64,000 nucleotides of DNA from Cyanoderma ruficeps. Lineage: Eukaryota > Chordata > Aves > Passeriformes > Timaliidae. The notes under the pieces are model-generated. The model was not told the DNA's origin. It was given only the letters and a program-made list of their open reading frames with translations, and searched no databases. Shown one piece after another: positions 49,192-62,342 of this stretch; within the stretch, counting starts at the first letter, position 1, and every line of letters begins with the position of its first letter. The stretch spans positions 3,475,205-3,539,204 of the forward strand of contig VZDJ01000056.1 in NCBI GenBank assembly GCA_008694505.1, written 5' to 3'. The position numbers and the translations under genes are program-made.

Positions 49192-50317
49192 CCAACTGTA
49201 CCACCTGTGATTAGTTGGACAAGTTCTCCAGGCACGTGGTCTGCTGGAAAGAGTGAGTGGCTGTATGTGGGAGTGTTCACTTGTTCCCTTTGCAGAAGGA
49301 GCGTTCTCTTTATGCAGGGAAATCCTGTGGGGGATGAAGGACGTCTCTTCAATGGAAGCTCTCTTCTGTAGAGTTCTGCTGTAAGCAGATGTATTTACTC
49401 CAGGGGTTGCCTATTTGCTTGTCATTTTCTTCTTTGTTGCCCCAGCTTTCTTGAGAGAATGATTGGGGATTGTGGGTTGCAGTGCTACCAAAGTCAGGCC
49501 ACTTTACACCCTTTGCAAGTCGTCTTGGCACCTCTGGTGCTGCACTTGAAATATAAAAACTAACTTTTAAACTTTGAATTTTCTGTAAAAGAGAATTAAT
49601 TTAACCTAGAGACAGAAACAAACAAACAAAAAAAAACCTAAACAAAACCATGAGTTTCTGATGGTGATCTAGAAGTAGAAATGGGCCAGTGAGTGTTGCC
49701 AAATCTGAAGACAGACTCCTGGAGCAGCAATGACGTTCATCTCTGTCTGTCAATCACCATGGAGTGTGATGAGCTGCTTTGTGCTGGCTGAGCTTTGTGG
49801 TGTTGACAGTTGTAAACCCTTGAAGAAATGTCCCCCCGAAACTGAATTCTTTCAGCCTGCTTCCTATTAAACCGGATAGTTACAGCTCCGCTGTCAGTTT
49901 GCCTGGTGAAGCACTCTGTAGGTGAATACATGGAATTTGAATATGGGAACTTGAATATCAAATGTAGGGTGGTACACCAGAGATCACAGACTGAATGAGT
50001 TGCTGGAGATCTGCAAATTTACATAAACTTCTGGCTGGGAAGTGAAACCCTGGCAGCTGGATACTAGGAGCTGATGTAGATGAGTCACTGACTTTTGCAC
50101 TGGAGAGATGGGTATCACATTGGAGCCCTGGGAGTACAGGAGCCCTTCATCAGAAGGATGTCTGCTTGTTGGATTTGCAACTTTAACATCAGGAGAAATA
50201 AAATCAGCAGAAGTAAAAACTATGAACAGAATGAGACAGCAACCCACAGCCCAGACCTCTCTGGGGTGCAACCTGTGTGTTTCAGTTTGGTAGTAGACCT
50301 GGATGGAACTCTTAGGT

Positions 50318-50323
50318 AATAAA
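50318..50323 (+). terminator. AATAAA, possible end of the micro-ORF transcript
   Basis: A canonical signal 1.1 kb beyond the 38-codon ORF; another AATAAA is at 50197. Whether either is used is unknown. Confidence 0.2.
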
Positions 50324-50349
50324 GAGCAAGTTTTGAAAATCTCTCAATC

Positions 50350-53300
50350 TGGAGCATCGAGGAATAAACCCTGAATACATATAACAAATGTACAAAGGTT
50401 GGAGAATCTGGTTGCCTCAGCTTTGCGTTGCTCTGGGTGGTTCCAGTAAAACCACTAAATCAAAGCTGTTTGAAATAAGGAATGAGTAAGTACTTCAGAT
50501 TACTTGAATTCAGGCCAGTCTCTTCTGGATCCATGCTTTCAGGGTACATAAAAACATACAAGATTATAAGGAGGCCAGAGGACTGTATGTTGTATTCTTT
50601 GAGATACTGAGGTGATTCTATCCAGATCCTATTGAAAAAGTGCTCCAGCAGAAGTGCACTAGAGGATATGCTATTTAGTACCTTTAAGTGTGAAAGATCA
50701 TGTCTGAACAAACTAACTTCTGAAATGTGAGTTACGGTTATTATCTGAGTCGCGCTCGACTTCATTCCTGTGCAGCCGGAGTAGCAACTTGGTGTTACCT
50801 AGGAGAGTGTTACTTATTCCCTCCTCTTCCCTCCCCTCCCTTTTAAGCAGTTCAGGGACTGATTTTCTGCCCTATTTTCTGTGCACCACCAGTTTTTAAG
50901 AGTAAAGATATACACACAGCTGAAGTGCTGTGTGTGAGGCAAGAATTCTTCAGGATCAGCATTCACCTTTGCCTCTGAAAACACCTCAGGTGTTCATACA
51001 ACCTTGGGAGAAGGGTTCTTTGTTTTTGACTAGTTATGGGCCATTTGTGCGGTGAGGTGTTCCTTCTAACCTTTGGAGTGTGATTCAAAATCCTAAATTG
51101 TGGGATAGGTTTATATTTTTAAGAAGCTGTTAGCGCCGGGTATTGTAACTCTAGGTAATGTATTGTTCTGTTGGGTTTCAGTGGCCTTTCTCCTCTTTTT
51201 AAATTCCAGTTATACTTCTACATATCTGCATCTTTAAAAAACATTTATTTGACTCTCAATTGTAAAACTGGCAAATGACAGAGTAAAGCCAAGAAAGTTA
51301 TTTCAGCCTGACTGGAAAGTTTAGGTTGCTGAGTCAGCTAAGCATGTATAGTTCTATATCTCATAAGGTTCTCAAAGTTCTATATCTCATAAAGAATGTG
51401 GGAAGCAATTAGGATTACTGTATTTGTGGAAGAAATCACTCAGAATTTTTGGGCGTCATGATCCAAACAGTCTCCAAACCCAAATATTTTTATATGATTC
51501 TGCAGGAGAACATTGTTCTGTGTAGTGTCAGAAAATCTATAAATACTGTGCCCATACTTGAGGAAAAACTTCTGGATTAAAATGTTCATGAAGAACGTAT
51601 GACAGAATAAAGCCCTGGCACACAATCTTATGAGGGATCTGCCCTTCATCAGGGCAGGCTAATTCAAAGATAAGATAATTTGTATTTTCAAAGAACTATC
51701 AGGGAGAGAAAGTTTTTTAAAAATACACCCTGTTCTGGTGGAAAAAGGGTGCAGCTGAATGCTCTGGCTTGAACGTAAACTTGTTTTTGAGCAAACTCAG
51801 TTTAAGGTGTTAGGCTGAATATTTTAACGGAGGACTCCCAGACAGGCAATTCACTATAGAAGTGGTGAATCCCTGCTGTGTTTGATAACCATCACACTTG
51901 TTTCCTCCAGCTGTTATGGAAGTTGAATTTTCTACAGGTTTAGGAAAACCATTAGCATCTTAATAGAGGTATCTTCAGTTTTTAGAAATGGAACAGAAGC
52001 AACAGTGAACAGAGGTGAGTGTTACCTTCCATACAAAGCACGACAGAGTAAGTTGGGATTCTTTCACCTGAAAAACAATAAATGGCTGTTATCTTCAATT
52101 CCTGAATCACCTAGAAAGTTTAAAGGGGGAGCAGCCTTTCTTTTCCTTTTCCATTAGAAGTGTGAATAAGTGTTGCATGGAGGCAGCATGTAGTAAGCTT
52201 AAAACCAAGTAACAACTCAGTCCTTGATGTGTGCAGTTAACCTGGGAAGCTTCTTGCCACAGGATGTTGTGAATGCCAAATATCTGTGTGTATATGAGGA
52301 CATGGGGCAGGTCCGTAGAAGAAGAAGCTATTGAAGGTTACTAAAGGCATAGAAACCACCAGTATCCCAAGAAGTCCCTGAGCTGCTCATTGTTGAAGCC
52401 TGGGGGAGTATTCAGGGAGGTAGAGTGTTACTATGTGTTTGCTTCAGTCTGAGGCTTCAGGCCAGAGCCAGACAAGTGCAGCCTGGTTTGTCAGCATGGG
52501 GTGGGAGTGGGGATGCTAATAAAACTGGTAGAAGAAAGAGACTGGCACAGCTTGAGTTCTAGGTTGGTTCTGTGCTGCTTGTGATGTGCAGCATGGACCT
52601 CTCGCTGGCTGAAGGCACCGCCTTGGCTACTGGAGTCTGCAGGCTGTTGACTTGAATTTGAAGAGAGGCAGAGAATGTGTTTCTAGGAACTACACAGGTA
52701 GGAAAAGTGGTGTGAAGATGAATATTATAAGCAGAGAAGATGAATTCCACCTTTTCTCCGTGGCAAATGCTGGTCCTGCTATTATGGGATGGTAGGTTTT
52801 ATTGAGATACAGAGACTGTCTTATTGCTGGTAGCCTACATCTTATTTGTGTTAATTTTCCTGAAAGGGTGTTTCTTGCTTTGTAATGGACTCTAACTTAA
52901 TTTGGGCTAAAATGGATGATAAGCTGATGCATGAACAGTAAAACCTCTGTTCCAAAGCTTTTTCAAACTAAAAATGTCATGGCCTACGTGAGGTTCATAC
53001 TCTTCAAAAGTACTCAAAACACTGGTCCTATTTTAGGTCCCATCTAAACATTTAAAAATAACTCAAAAACAGGGCTCGCTTCTAGATGCTTCACCCTTGG
53101 AAGTCAGCTCTTACACTTGATTTTAGATGATTACCCAAATGGGCAGAGGGCACAGTACAGAACAGCCCTAGTTGTTCCTTTGAACTTTTAATTTCAGAAG
53201 GAAGAGAGCAATGTCAGGCTGTCTGTTGTTTTGTCTCTGGGGACATAGTCTCTGCTGTTAGGCAGCATCCTTTTGAGTTTTGGGGCGGGGGTTAAAATTG

Positions 53301-56300
53301 TTTGTTGACTTATTTGCTGCTGTGAGAACAGCTATGCAGAGCTGACCGGTAGCGGAACTATGGGGCTGTGTATTCTTGGAGGCAGGCTCTTATGACTGAA
53401 AACTGAGTTGGTGTATTTTGGGAAGCTATAGCCCCTCTCCAGGGATACAGATAGTGTCTTGTGTGCGTATGGTGTAGTGAACATTACTCCATGGAGTGGC
53501 TGAGGAGTTGTGTGCTCGGATTACAGCTGTGGGGAAGACAGACAGGCCTGGGGCTGGGGGAGAATCCAGGTGGAGTACGTACAGGATTAGGACAAGGGTC
53601 ACCTTAGGGAAGACTGGCACCAGGTGAAGGGGACTGAAGTTCCTTTCCTGTTGATTGTTCCTCAGTTATCTTGACTTAGTCAACTCTGATGCAGGAATAA
53701 GTTTCTATCCCAAACCCTAAGTCTCATCATTGCAGAGTACCAATGGGCTCAGTTGTTACCCCATTTACAGAGTATCTTTCCTGGTTTCTTCTCAATTTCT
53801 CAATTGTTGTTTTCATCAGTAGCTCAGCTCAAGCAGTGATTCTCTCTCAGCTTGTTCCTGTGTTTGCTGGACCTGTCTGCCATTCTCCAGATAGTCTGTC
53901 CAGATTAGATTTAGTTTGAACCCATCTTTAGCTGGTATGATCTTTTCTATTCCTAGCTGATCCGTGATTTTAACTAGTGTATTTCCCACTAAGCCTTGAG
54001 AAGATTTAAACTAAAACTTTTTTATGAGGCTAAATTTGTGTCAGCCCCAGCATGGGCTCCTGGGTTGACACTGGGTAGCTGATTGCTCAGTTTGTTCCAT
54101 GTATAAGTCTGAAAAGTGCTGTCTGAACCATGCTTTTGTGGGGTTTTGATTAGTTATCTATGTGTGGCAGAGTAAACTGTTTCCTTTCCCAGAGGAAGGC
54201 ACAGTCCCTGCCATGTGTGTGGAGTACACAGCTTAAAATGACAGAGGAGGGGTGCCTGGAACTGGGACAGTCTGCAAACAGAACTGTGCTGACCACAGGC
54301 TATGGTTTGTCCTTCCAGCACAGATGTACATACTTCTCCCTTGTTTCCTTACCAGTCTCTCTGTTCTGTCTAGCTGTTCCTTCTAGCAGAGGAGCAGCCA
54401 CTCAGCTGTAGAACTCAGTGCTGTTCCTAACAAACTACTGTAAATCTCTTTTTCCTGTCTCCTGGGCAATTTTTTGCCCAGGGGTGACCCTGGAAAGGCA
54501 GCATGCTCTTGAAATGCCAACAGTCAGCCAGTTATACTGGCTGAAATTCCTGCTCATAGCCGTTTGCATTTCAGATTGGCTCTGCAGACCTGTTTAGTGC
54601 ATCTCTGCAGCCCTCAGGTGAAGGTCTGGGTTCCCTGAAAGGAGAAAGGATGAGCCAGTCAGTCCTGCTCAGCCAGTGGCTGTCAGACTGTGCAGGTGGG
54701 AGGGTAGCAAACCAGATGAAGAACAGTCTCAACCAAAAAGTTTTTAAAATTCATGGCTCTCGTGAGCAGGTAGCTGGTTCTGAACCTTTGTGCCTCTAGG
54801 ACAGCACCAAAGAAGTTTTCTCAGTCCTGAACCAGGAGCTCAAATATTTTACCAGAAAAAGTTAGGATCTCCTTAATCTGAGTGAACAGAAAACTCATGT
54901 TTGTAAAGCCAGTTGAAGGTATAAAATTTCTTATTGGGAATCTTTTCCTGTTACAAAATTCCTCGTTCTGTATAAGACATGACTAGATGTCTGCCTCTTA
55001 ACAAAATAACTGGAGAACTCTTGTTCTGCATGGTTTATTTCTCCAAGTACCAAATCTTGCAGGGTCCCAGCTTCTGCTTCCCTTGGCACTTAATTTTCCT
55101 GTTGCTTATTTTCACTCCTCCAGGCTGTGGGCTTACTGTGGTATGAAGGGAGAGCATTGCCTGGTGGCCATGCGCAGCAATAGTTCTCTCACCCCTCTCT
55201 ATTTGCAGTCTGGTGCTCTGAATTTTATCCTTGAAACAAGAACTTCCGAGAGTGGGCAGTGTCTGACATGGAGGGCTGTGATTGTACAGTAGAAGAATAA
55301 GGCTGCATGGCTGCTGCCAGCCTGTGACTCCTCAACCATGTGCACCTTGAATACCCTTCATGGATGGTTCCTGGGCCACCACTCCATGTTGGACTCCATT
55401 TGAAAGCACTGAATATCCAGCCTATATGGGACAGTCTTTGTTCAGAGCTGTTGAGACTGGAGTAGAGTTGATCCTGGCTCTCAGGTCTGCGCCCAGCATA
55501 TTCAGGCTTCTGCAGTAAAGTGGTGGGAGCTGTTGTTTCTTAGATATGTTATGTTGCTGTGAAGCTTCCCAAGCTTGGGAAGGTCCCCAGGCCTTTTGAA
55601 CAGCATGGTGTGTTATCTGTTACTGGCTTTATGAAAGCCTTGGCATTGCCTTCCTGAGGTGGAAGAAAATGTCTGGTCACCTCAGTTTGGATCATTATCT
55701 AACAGACTTGTGTAACCTAATTGCCAGACTATCGAGCCTAGTAGTTCACAGCTGATGACTGAGAACCTTCCAGGCTGAGGCAGTAATTCATGGAAGATAA
55801 TTGATCAAAGCATCGTTTCTGATAATGCTTTAACATAACTTGAGTAATACAAGGTAGAATACACCTCATCTTGGTTTGAAGGCAAACCACAAGCAGATTG
55901 TGGTAGTGATGTGGAGTTCTGTTTATTCTGCTGTCTCTTCTGGGTGGGAGGGGATAGGTACTACTCATGTGGCTGCATTGCATTTAATGTATTTGCAGGT
56001 TACTGCCTGTATTCATGGCTGTAGCCAGAAGTGCTGACACTCTTGGAGTGAGAGGGGAAGACTGTCATATTGCTGTCAGGATGTATGGTTCTCCAGAAGA
56101 TTAGGGGAGGGCAGAAAAGTGAATTTTATTTGAAATGAAGGAAAACACCAAGAAGAATTCTTCCTGTCCACTAGGGCATGTTAGTTCTTTATAGATCTAT
56201 TGTGGTATACTAAATTTGAGACTTAAGGGGTGTCAAGAAAATTTCTTTAACAGAACAGAGCACGCTGCACTGCTCAATGTCTGCAGAGCAAAGGGATTTA

Positions 56301-59300
56301 TCCAAAGCAGGCTACAGTGTTTAACATTTCTCATTTGCATTTTGACAACTGGATGGTGGAGCTGGGGATGTGGTCCTTGTGTGTCTGCCTGTGGTCTGTA
56401 CCACTGCTGGCATGAGCTCCTGTGGTCGGCCTCTGTTCTCCCTTCCAGAGTGCAAAGCTGCAGGGCTGATGCTGGCATGGAGACCATGGGGTTTCCTCTT
56501 GGAGTGGAAGTGTGGGACTGGTGCTTTTTCACAGGAGTTTCACAGGATGTTTGGAGCTTCTCTCCTCTCTTGCTGGGTTGTTTCAAGGCCAGGCTGGATG
56601 CAAAAGAACTTGCCTTGGGGGTGTGGCCGTTGCCTCTGTGAGAGCTTGGTTAGGGGTCACAGTCCTGTCCTCTGGGAAGCATGTGCTGGTTGCAGAGGTC
56701 TTCTCTCTCCCTTCTGCAGGGCATCCTGCCAAGGAAAACAGACTCTAAGGCAGAAGCGATTACATTGAGATCGTATGCTGTCCTGGCTGTTTCTGGGTAA
56801 AGCAGCTGGGCATTTCTACTATGTAGAAATTGGCACAAAACAGTTGTGGCAGAGCAGGATTCTGGCTTTTGTAGCCAGTGGAGCCCAAGCTGAGAACAGG
56901 AGGATCCTGGCTGAGGCTGGGAGAGGTGCCCCTAATGACAGGGAGGGCAGTGTGGTTGGGAAGGTGTGCCTTGTTTGAGGTGGAGGCTGGTAAAATATGA
57001 ATCACATCTGTTTGAAGTAGTGATGAAATCCCAGATTAAGGTTTTCTGTAATACCTGACCAGTCTAGTGTGCTCCAGCTTTCCTTTCCCCATGGTTAGAA
57101 GAGATGGTCCTGACCTACTTTTAGCAATCGTGGTTCTGCTGAGCGCTGCCCAAGGCTTGGCTGTTCCGATGGCACACATGGATCTGCTGTGTTCACTCTG
57201 AGCGAGGAGTTTCCATCAAATGCTTGGCAGACAGGAAAGAGCTGTTCCTGAAAGAGGGACTGTGGGTGCACTAAACTCGGATCTGCCATTTCTGTGCTTT
57301 GTGGCTCTGGCCCTGGGTTTTCCCATGGTGTGCATTAACTTTTGTGTTGCGCTGTCAGGATTCAGTTAGATAGTATCTAAATGTTAACGTGAGAGATGTT
57401 GGCTTTAGAAACAGTCAGGGAGGTTAGGCTTCCAGCCTTCTAAATATGTGATTAGGCAGGGCTGGAGTACATTCTTAATATTTAAAAATAAATAAAGTCT
57501 ATAAATGTACCATAAAATAGAAGTTTAAATAGAATATGATCCTGGGGCAAATTGCATAGCTCTGTTTAGCTCAGTGTCCTGCCTTTGACAAGATCCAGAA
57601 GCAGATGTGTAATGGGAATGGTAAGAAACAGGGCATGTATAATGTAGTGGGTTTGTTTTGGATGGGTTTTTTTTCATTCTTCCCCCCTCTATTTGCCTCC
57701 CAGCTTATGACCATCATCAGTTTAGGGCCCTGCTTGGCAAGGAGTTGTATCTCATCATTTGATCTCGACTATATCTATTCTCCATTAATTTATATAATTC
57801 CTCTTCTCACTTGTTTGTTTCTGGTCTCCATGACATCCTACAGCAGTGAGCTCTACAACTTAATTATGCATTTTAAATGTTATTTGAAATACTCTACATC
57901 CAATTATAATATCCCTGAGCTGACTTAGGAAAGTTGTTTGTCACTTTGGTGAGTGCTCTCTTGTTTCTGCATTGTAAAATAGGGTAGTATAACCATGTAA
58001 CTCCATCAATAACTCCATGTTTTTCATCTTGGCACTGTCATGTTTCAGACCTCTTGACTTTTCCATATCTTCCCCCTGGTTGTTTCTTTGTCCATCCAAA
58101 GTCCCACTCAGCTCAATCTCTCCTTATTTGGAAGCTGCTCCATGCTTTTGGTCATCTTTGTTGTCCCTTTTGTTATTGTCTCCTTTTTCAGATGTGGGAA
58201 TCAGAGCTGCCTTCAGCATTGGACAGCATAATGGGGATAGTGTTTTCTTTCCTAATTACTCCAAAGGCTGTATTTGACTTTTTGCTTGAGCTCAATACTG
58301 AACTGACCTTAAAAACTTTTTTAAGTTTTTCTCAATGATAACAGCTAGTTTTGATCCTTTTATATTTATGTACTTAGAATTTTTTTTTGTATTTATTGAC
58401 ATTCTAAGATCTTGTGTAGTTACTTTAAAGTCCATGAGTTCTCTTATTTTTAGTCTTCCCTGAATTTGATTATGATTACTAATTTTTTTAATAATAAAAT
58501 TTGCCACTTCTAGACATATTCCTCTTCTCAGATCTTATGTGAATGTACTGAACAGTGCAGATTGCAGAATAAGTTCTTGGCAGATCTCACTGGTAACCCA
58601 CATCTGACAGGAAAACACCTGTCTTTTAACTACATATTAAATCATGATAGGGACCGTGACTTTAATTCCACAAAAGCGTAACTTTTTTTCCAAGAATCTT
58701 AGCTGACAGTTCTTTTAAAATCAGTTTAGTTAATATTAACCAAATTAAAAATTGTCTCTTGGATCTCAGTTAAACAGAAATGGGAAATCTGCACTTGGAA
58801 TTTCCTGAGTGCTGCAGGGGTTTCTCTCTGCTCCACATATTCATTTGTATTTTGGGCAACAATTGGCTTCTTGAAATCATGCAAACAAATTTGTTTTTAT
58901 GTGGAGTGATGGGCTTAGATTTATGTAGATTATCATAGAAACAGAGAACTTGCTCAGCAGAGCCAATTGGATAGCTAACTTCAGTGAGCCCTGCTTTCCT
59001 AGCAGGGTTTTATTACAGCTGTAAACCTGTCAAGGCTCTTTGGATATACTCTAAGAGAATGGGATATTTTTTTCCTAAGTAGCTTTTGTTTTGGCCTTTT
59101 TTTCCCTAATTGAAAGAATATTTAAGTCACTGATGGTATTTGTCCACATACAAACCAAACATGTGATGTGGCTGCTAGAAGATCAAGGGGTTCATGTGTG
59201 TGTAAATGGAGAACTGATGGGTTCAAGCTGGGGGAAATAACATTTGCTCTGAGTGCAGTGTTAGCCAAAGAAGTGGTCTGTCCAGGTCAGGTCCTGCAAA

Positions 59301-62282
59301 AGGGAATGCTTATCCAAGTTAGGTAGCTAAAAAAGTAGGATGTTGACAAATTGGGATGAGCTCAGAGAGCTACTAGAAAACTTAAGTATTTCTGACTGAA
59401 GAAGCTCAGACCACTTAATGTATCCATGCAGAGGATTACACGCGGCTGCAATCTGTGATTTGGAAAAGCTCAAAGCTGGCAGGATGGGTAAGGGAAGGAT
59501 TGCATTATGCTTGTCTACCCTTCATCTACTTCTTAGGCATCTATTATTGTCTGCTGCTGCAGCTAGGGTTTCTGTGTAGGTGGACCTCTCTCAGAGTTAG
59601 AATAGCTGTCTTTATCATCTTGCCCAGGGAGGATTAAGAAGGAGGATTAGGTTTCAAACTGTTCATGCAAAAAGTGACTAGAAGCTTCTTTGACTTGGAA
59701 GATTTTGTGATGAGCAAAGTTAGACAACATGACAAGGCATTTTACTTGGGGTAAAGAACCATCAGGTATTAGCTTGCTGGCTTAAGGGGGTAGTTTCTGT
59801 AACTTAGGAGCCCTAAGAAAAAGTCGTGGTATCACTAGGAGACTTTAGTCAGGAGCTCATGGGCCAGTAGGGATGTTTAGTGGTGTTCTGTGGTTTCATT
59901 ACACAGAAAGTTGGAGCAGATCCTAGAGGACTTTAATCTTCAAATGTGTAACAGTGGCAGAACCTTATCTTTTGGTTGTGTTCAGATGCTGTGAAACTAA
60001 CAGCTGGCTTGGTTTTCCCTTCTGAAAATGCACATGCAACATGGTCTTGAGTTCCCATTGTATTAGTGTTTGAGAGGATGGTAAAGTAGAAAAGTCAATC
60101 CTTGATTTGCAATGATAGAGTATATATTAAGAAAGCTTCTTCAACAGTAAGCATCTTGTGGTTACTTTATATTCCTTGTAAATGTTGGTGTAGTTGTCTT
60201 CGTATGTAAAAAGTTCACTATTTAACATTGTATTAATCATTAACACTTCATTAACCAGTTGCACTGGAAGCTTAGTGTTTATAACAGATTTTCATCAGTG
60301 CAAGGGTGACGTTTGATTGTGCTAGAGCTGTTTAGAGGAAATACCTGTCTACCACCATCAGTTAATTCCAGTACAGCTGAAATTAATATTTAGGTAGCCC
60401 CAGAGATATAGAAGCACTTTCTGCAGTTTTTCCAAAGAACAATGTGTGAACATCACTGAAGTATCACATAGGTGACAATATTTTGTGCAGCATTCTTTTA
60501 GTAAAATTTCAACTCCAGTCCAGAAAAGTACCTTGTAATGTTCAGCAATAACTATCAAGAGTTTAGAAAACTTAATTTTCCCAAGTATTTATCTAAGAAT
60601 GCTTTTAAATCTACAGTGCAGAATTTCTGCCACCTTGCCATTTTGTATTTGGTTTTGTCTTTAAGGGTCTGGGGGGGTTTTTTCTAAGTTTTTTTGACCT
60701 CAGCTTTGGTGTCATTCACATCTGGTATAACAGGGCTCCTTTGTTGTGCCAGTCCTGCTCTGATAGCATTGCTTGGACTTGGGATTCTCCTTGGAGTCAA
60801 TTTTACTTAGAAAACAGAGGTTTTTGTTCATCTCTGCTGAAGCTGCTTGCTGCAAGTCTTCTGAAACAACAGAGCAGGGAACTGGCCTGGTAGAAGTGAA
60901 TAAGGCTCAAAAAAGATTTATTTATCTAGTGGGAATGCCATCTTCCATAGCAGAAACCAGCAAGTCTCTGTTGAGCATATGAAACTGAGAAGGAGGGCTA
61001 TAACTCAGGGGTTTTGTGTAGAGAACATAGCAGTGGTCGTTTTCCTGCTGCTGAGCCATGTGAATGTGCTGGAGCACAAGGGTCATCGTGCAGCTGGAAG
61101 AATGGTGCTTTTAATTTTTAAATCTTTTAGTGCTCGCACTATGGGTTGGCTCTGCAAATGATACAGTAGAAGTTGCAGGTGCAGATTTCAGAGACCTAAT
61201 TTTTTTCCAAGGCTAATTCTGCTGGGTTTGGTGGTGAGTATGAAATCTAGCCTAGAAGCTGGAACATTAGCTGACCTCTCTATGTTTGGAGGATAGAATG
61301 TGGTATTAGGGAAATAATCTGTGAGGATTGTAATAATCTTCATGTGTTGATACGCTGTTAAAATGTGCCCAAATGAGTTCTGGGTTTGTTTCTTTAAGAA
61401 ATAAGTTAAGTTTCTCAGAGGGATACGTGAGGTCAGAGAGGTAAAAACAGTGCTACAGAAAACATGGTTTTACTTCAAATTTTAAGTAACACAATAATGT
61501 CATTGCTTTAATGTTACTGGTTGTTGTTATGTGGCTGCGATATATTCTGGGGCAGTATTGACTAATCCTCCAGCCCTTCTGTTGTCATCCAGATTAAATA
61601 AATGAAATTCAGCAGCATTATTTGGATATTAATATTTTACAGTGAGTTAGAGGCAATGTTCAGAGTATTGTCTGGAACATTTTCCTATTTAACTGGAATT
61701 CATCAAAAAAATGGAATATTTAAAAGGAATCTTTAAACCTTGGCAATTGCATTCAGAATTAATTAAAGGCTACACACTTTTAGTGCAATCTGTCTGCAAC
61801 AGCTGTGTTATACACTAGCAGTGAGCACAGGAAGCAGAACGGTTCAGTAAATCCATAAAGAGCTCCGTAGTGTAGCCTGTCATGAAACCATCAGATTTAA
61901 ATGTAGGTTATCCTCCTCCTTCCTGTCCTCCCGGAGAGGTTGTGATGGGCTTAACTGAAAGGCAAGCATAAAAAAGGCAGTGATGGCTGTGCTTGAGAAA
62001 CAACTTGGAAAATGGAATCAAAAGACCATGCTGGCTTTTTCTTCCTCTCTATTCTCATGTAGGGTACAAATGGTTCTAGCTACTGATAGCTACACAGCCA
62101 TGCTCATTTCTAATGTATGTTTGCTCAACTAGCAATAAATACAAGTTCATTTGTTAATGGGTCTTTAGCAAAGAGCAACAAAGAGCACTATATTCAGTGT
62201 TTATCCGTTGTGCAGGGTGATTAGAACCAGCCTGCAGAACATGCTGTACTAGCGTTTTGTTTTGTTTTCTCTGTTCTCACAG
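50350..62282. other. Gene-free stretch within probable intron
   Basis: No coding exon recognised in either strand. A 26-bp period duplication containing GTTCTATATCTCATAA occurs at 51351 and 51377. The remaining ORFs are short and show no family motif. Confidence 0.45.
51351..51392. repeat. Imperfect tandem duplication, period 26
   Basis: GTTCTATATCTCATAA is found at 51351-51366 and 51377-51392. Confidence 0.85.
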
Positions 62283-62342
62283 TCAGGAGGACCAGGCATA
62301 GTTTCTTACCTGGATCACGTTTAAGGATCAGCTCTTAACAAA
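62283..62342 (+). other. Exon-like segment (60 nt)
   Basis: A long T-rich tract ending TGTTCTCACAG precedes 60 bases that end ACAAA|GTGAGT, both strong splice signals. A frame from its first base meets a stop (TAA), so it would be untranslated or in another phase. Confidence 0.25.
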
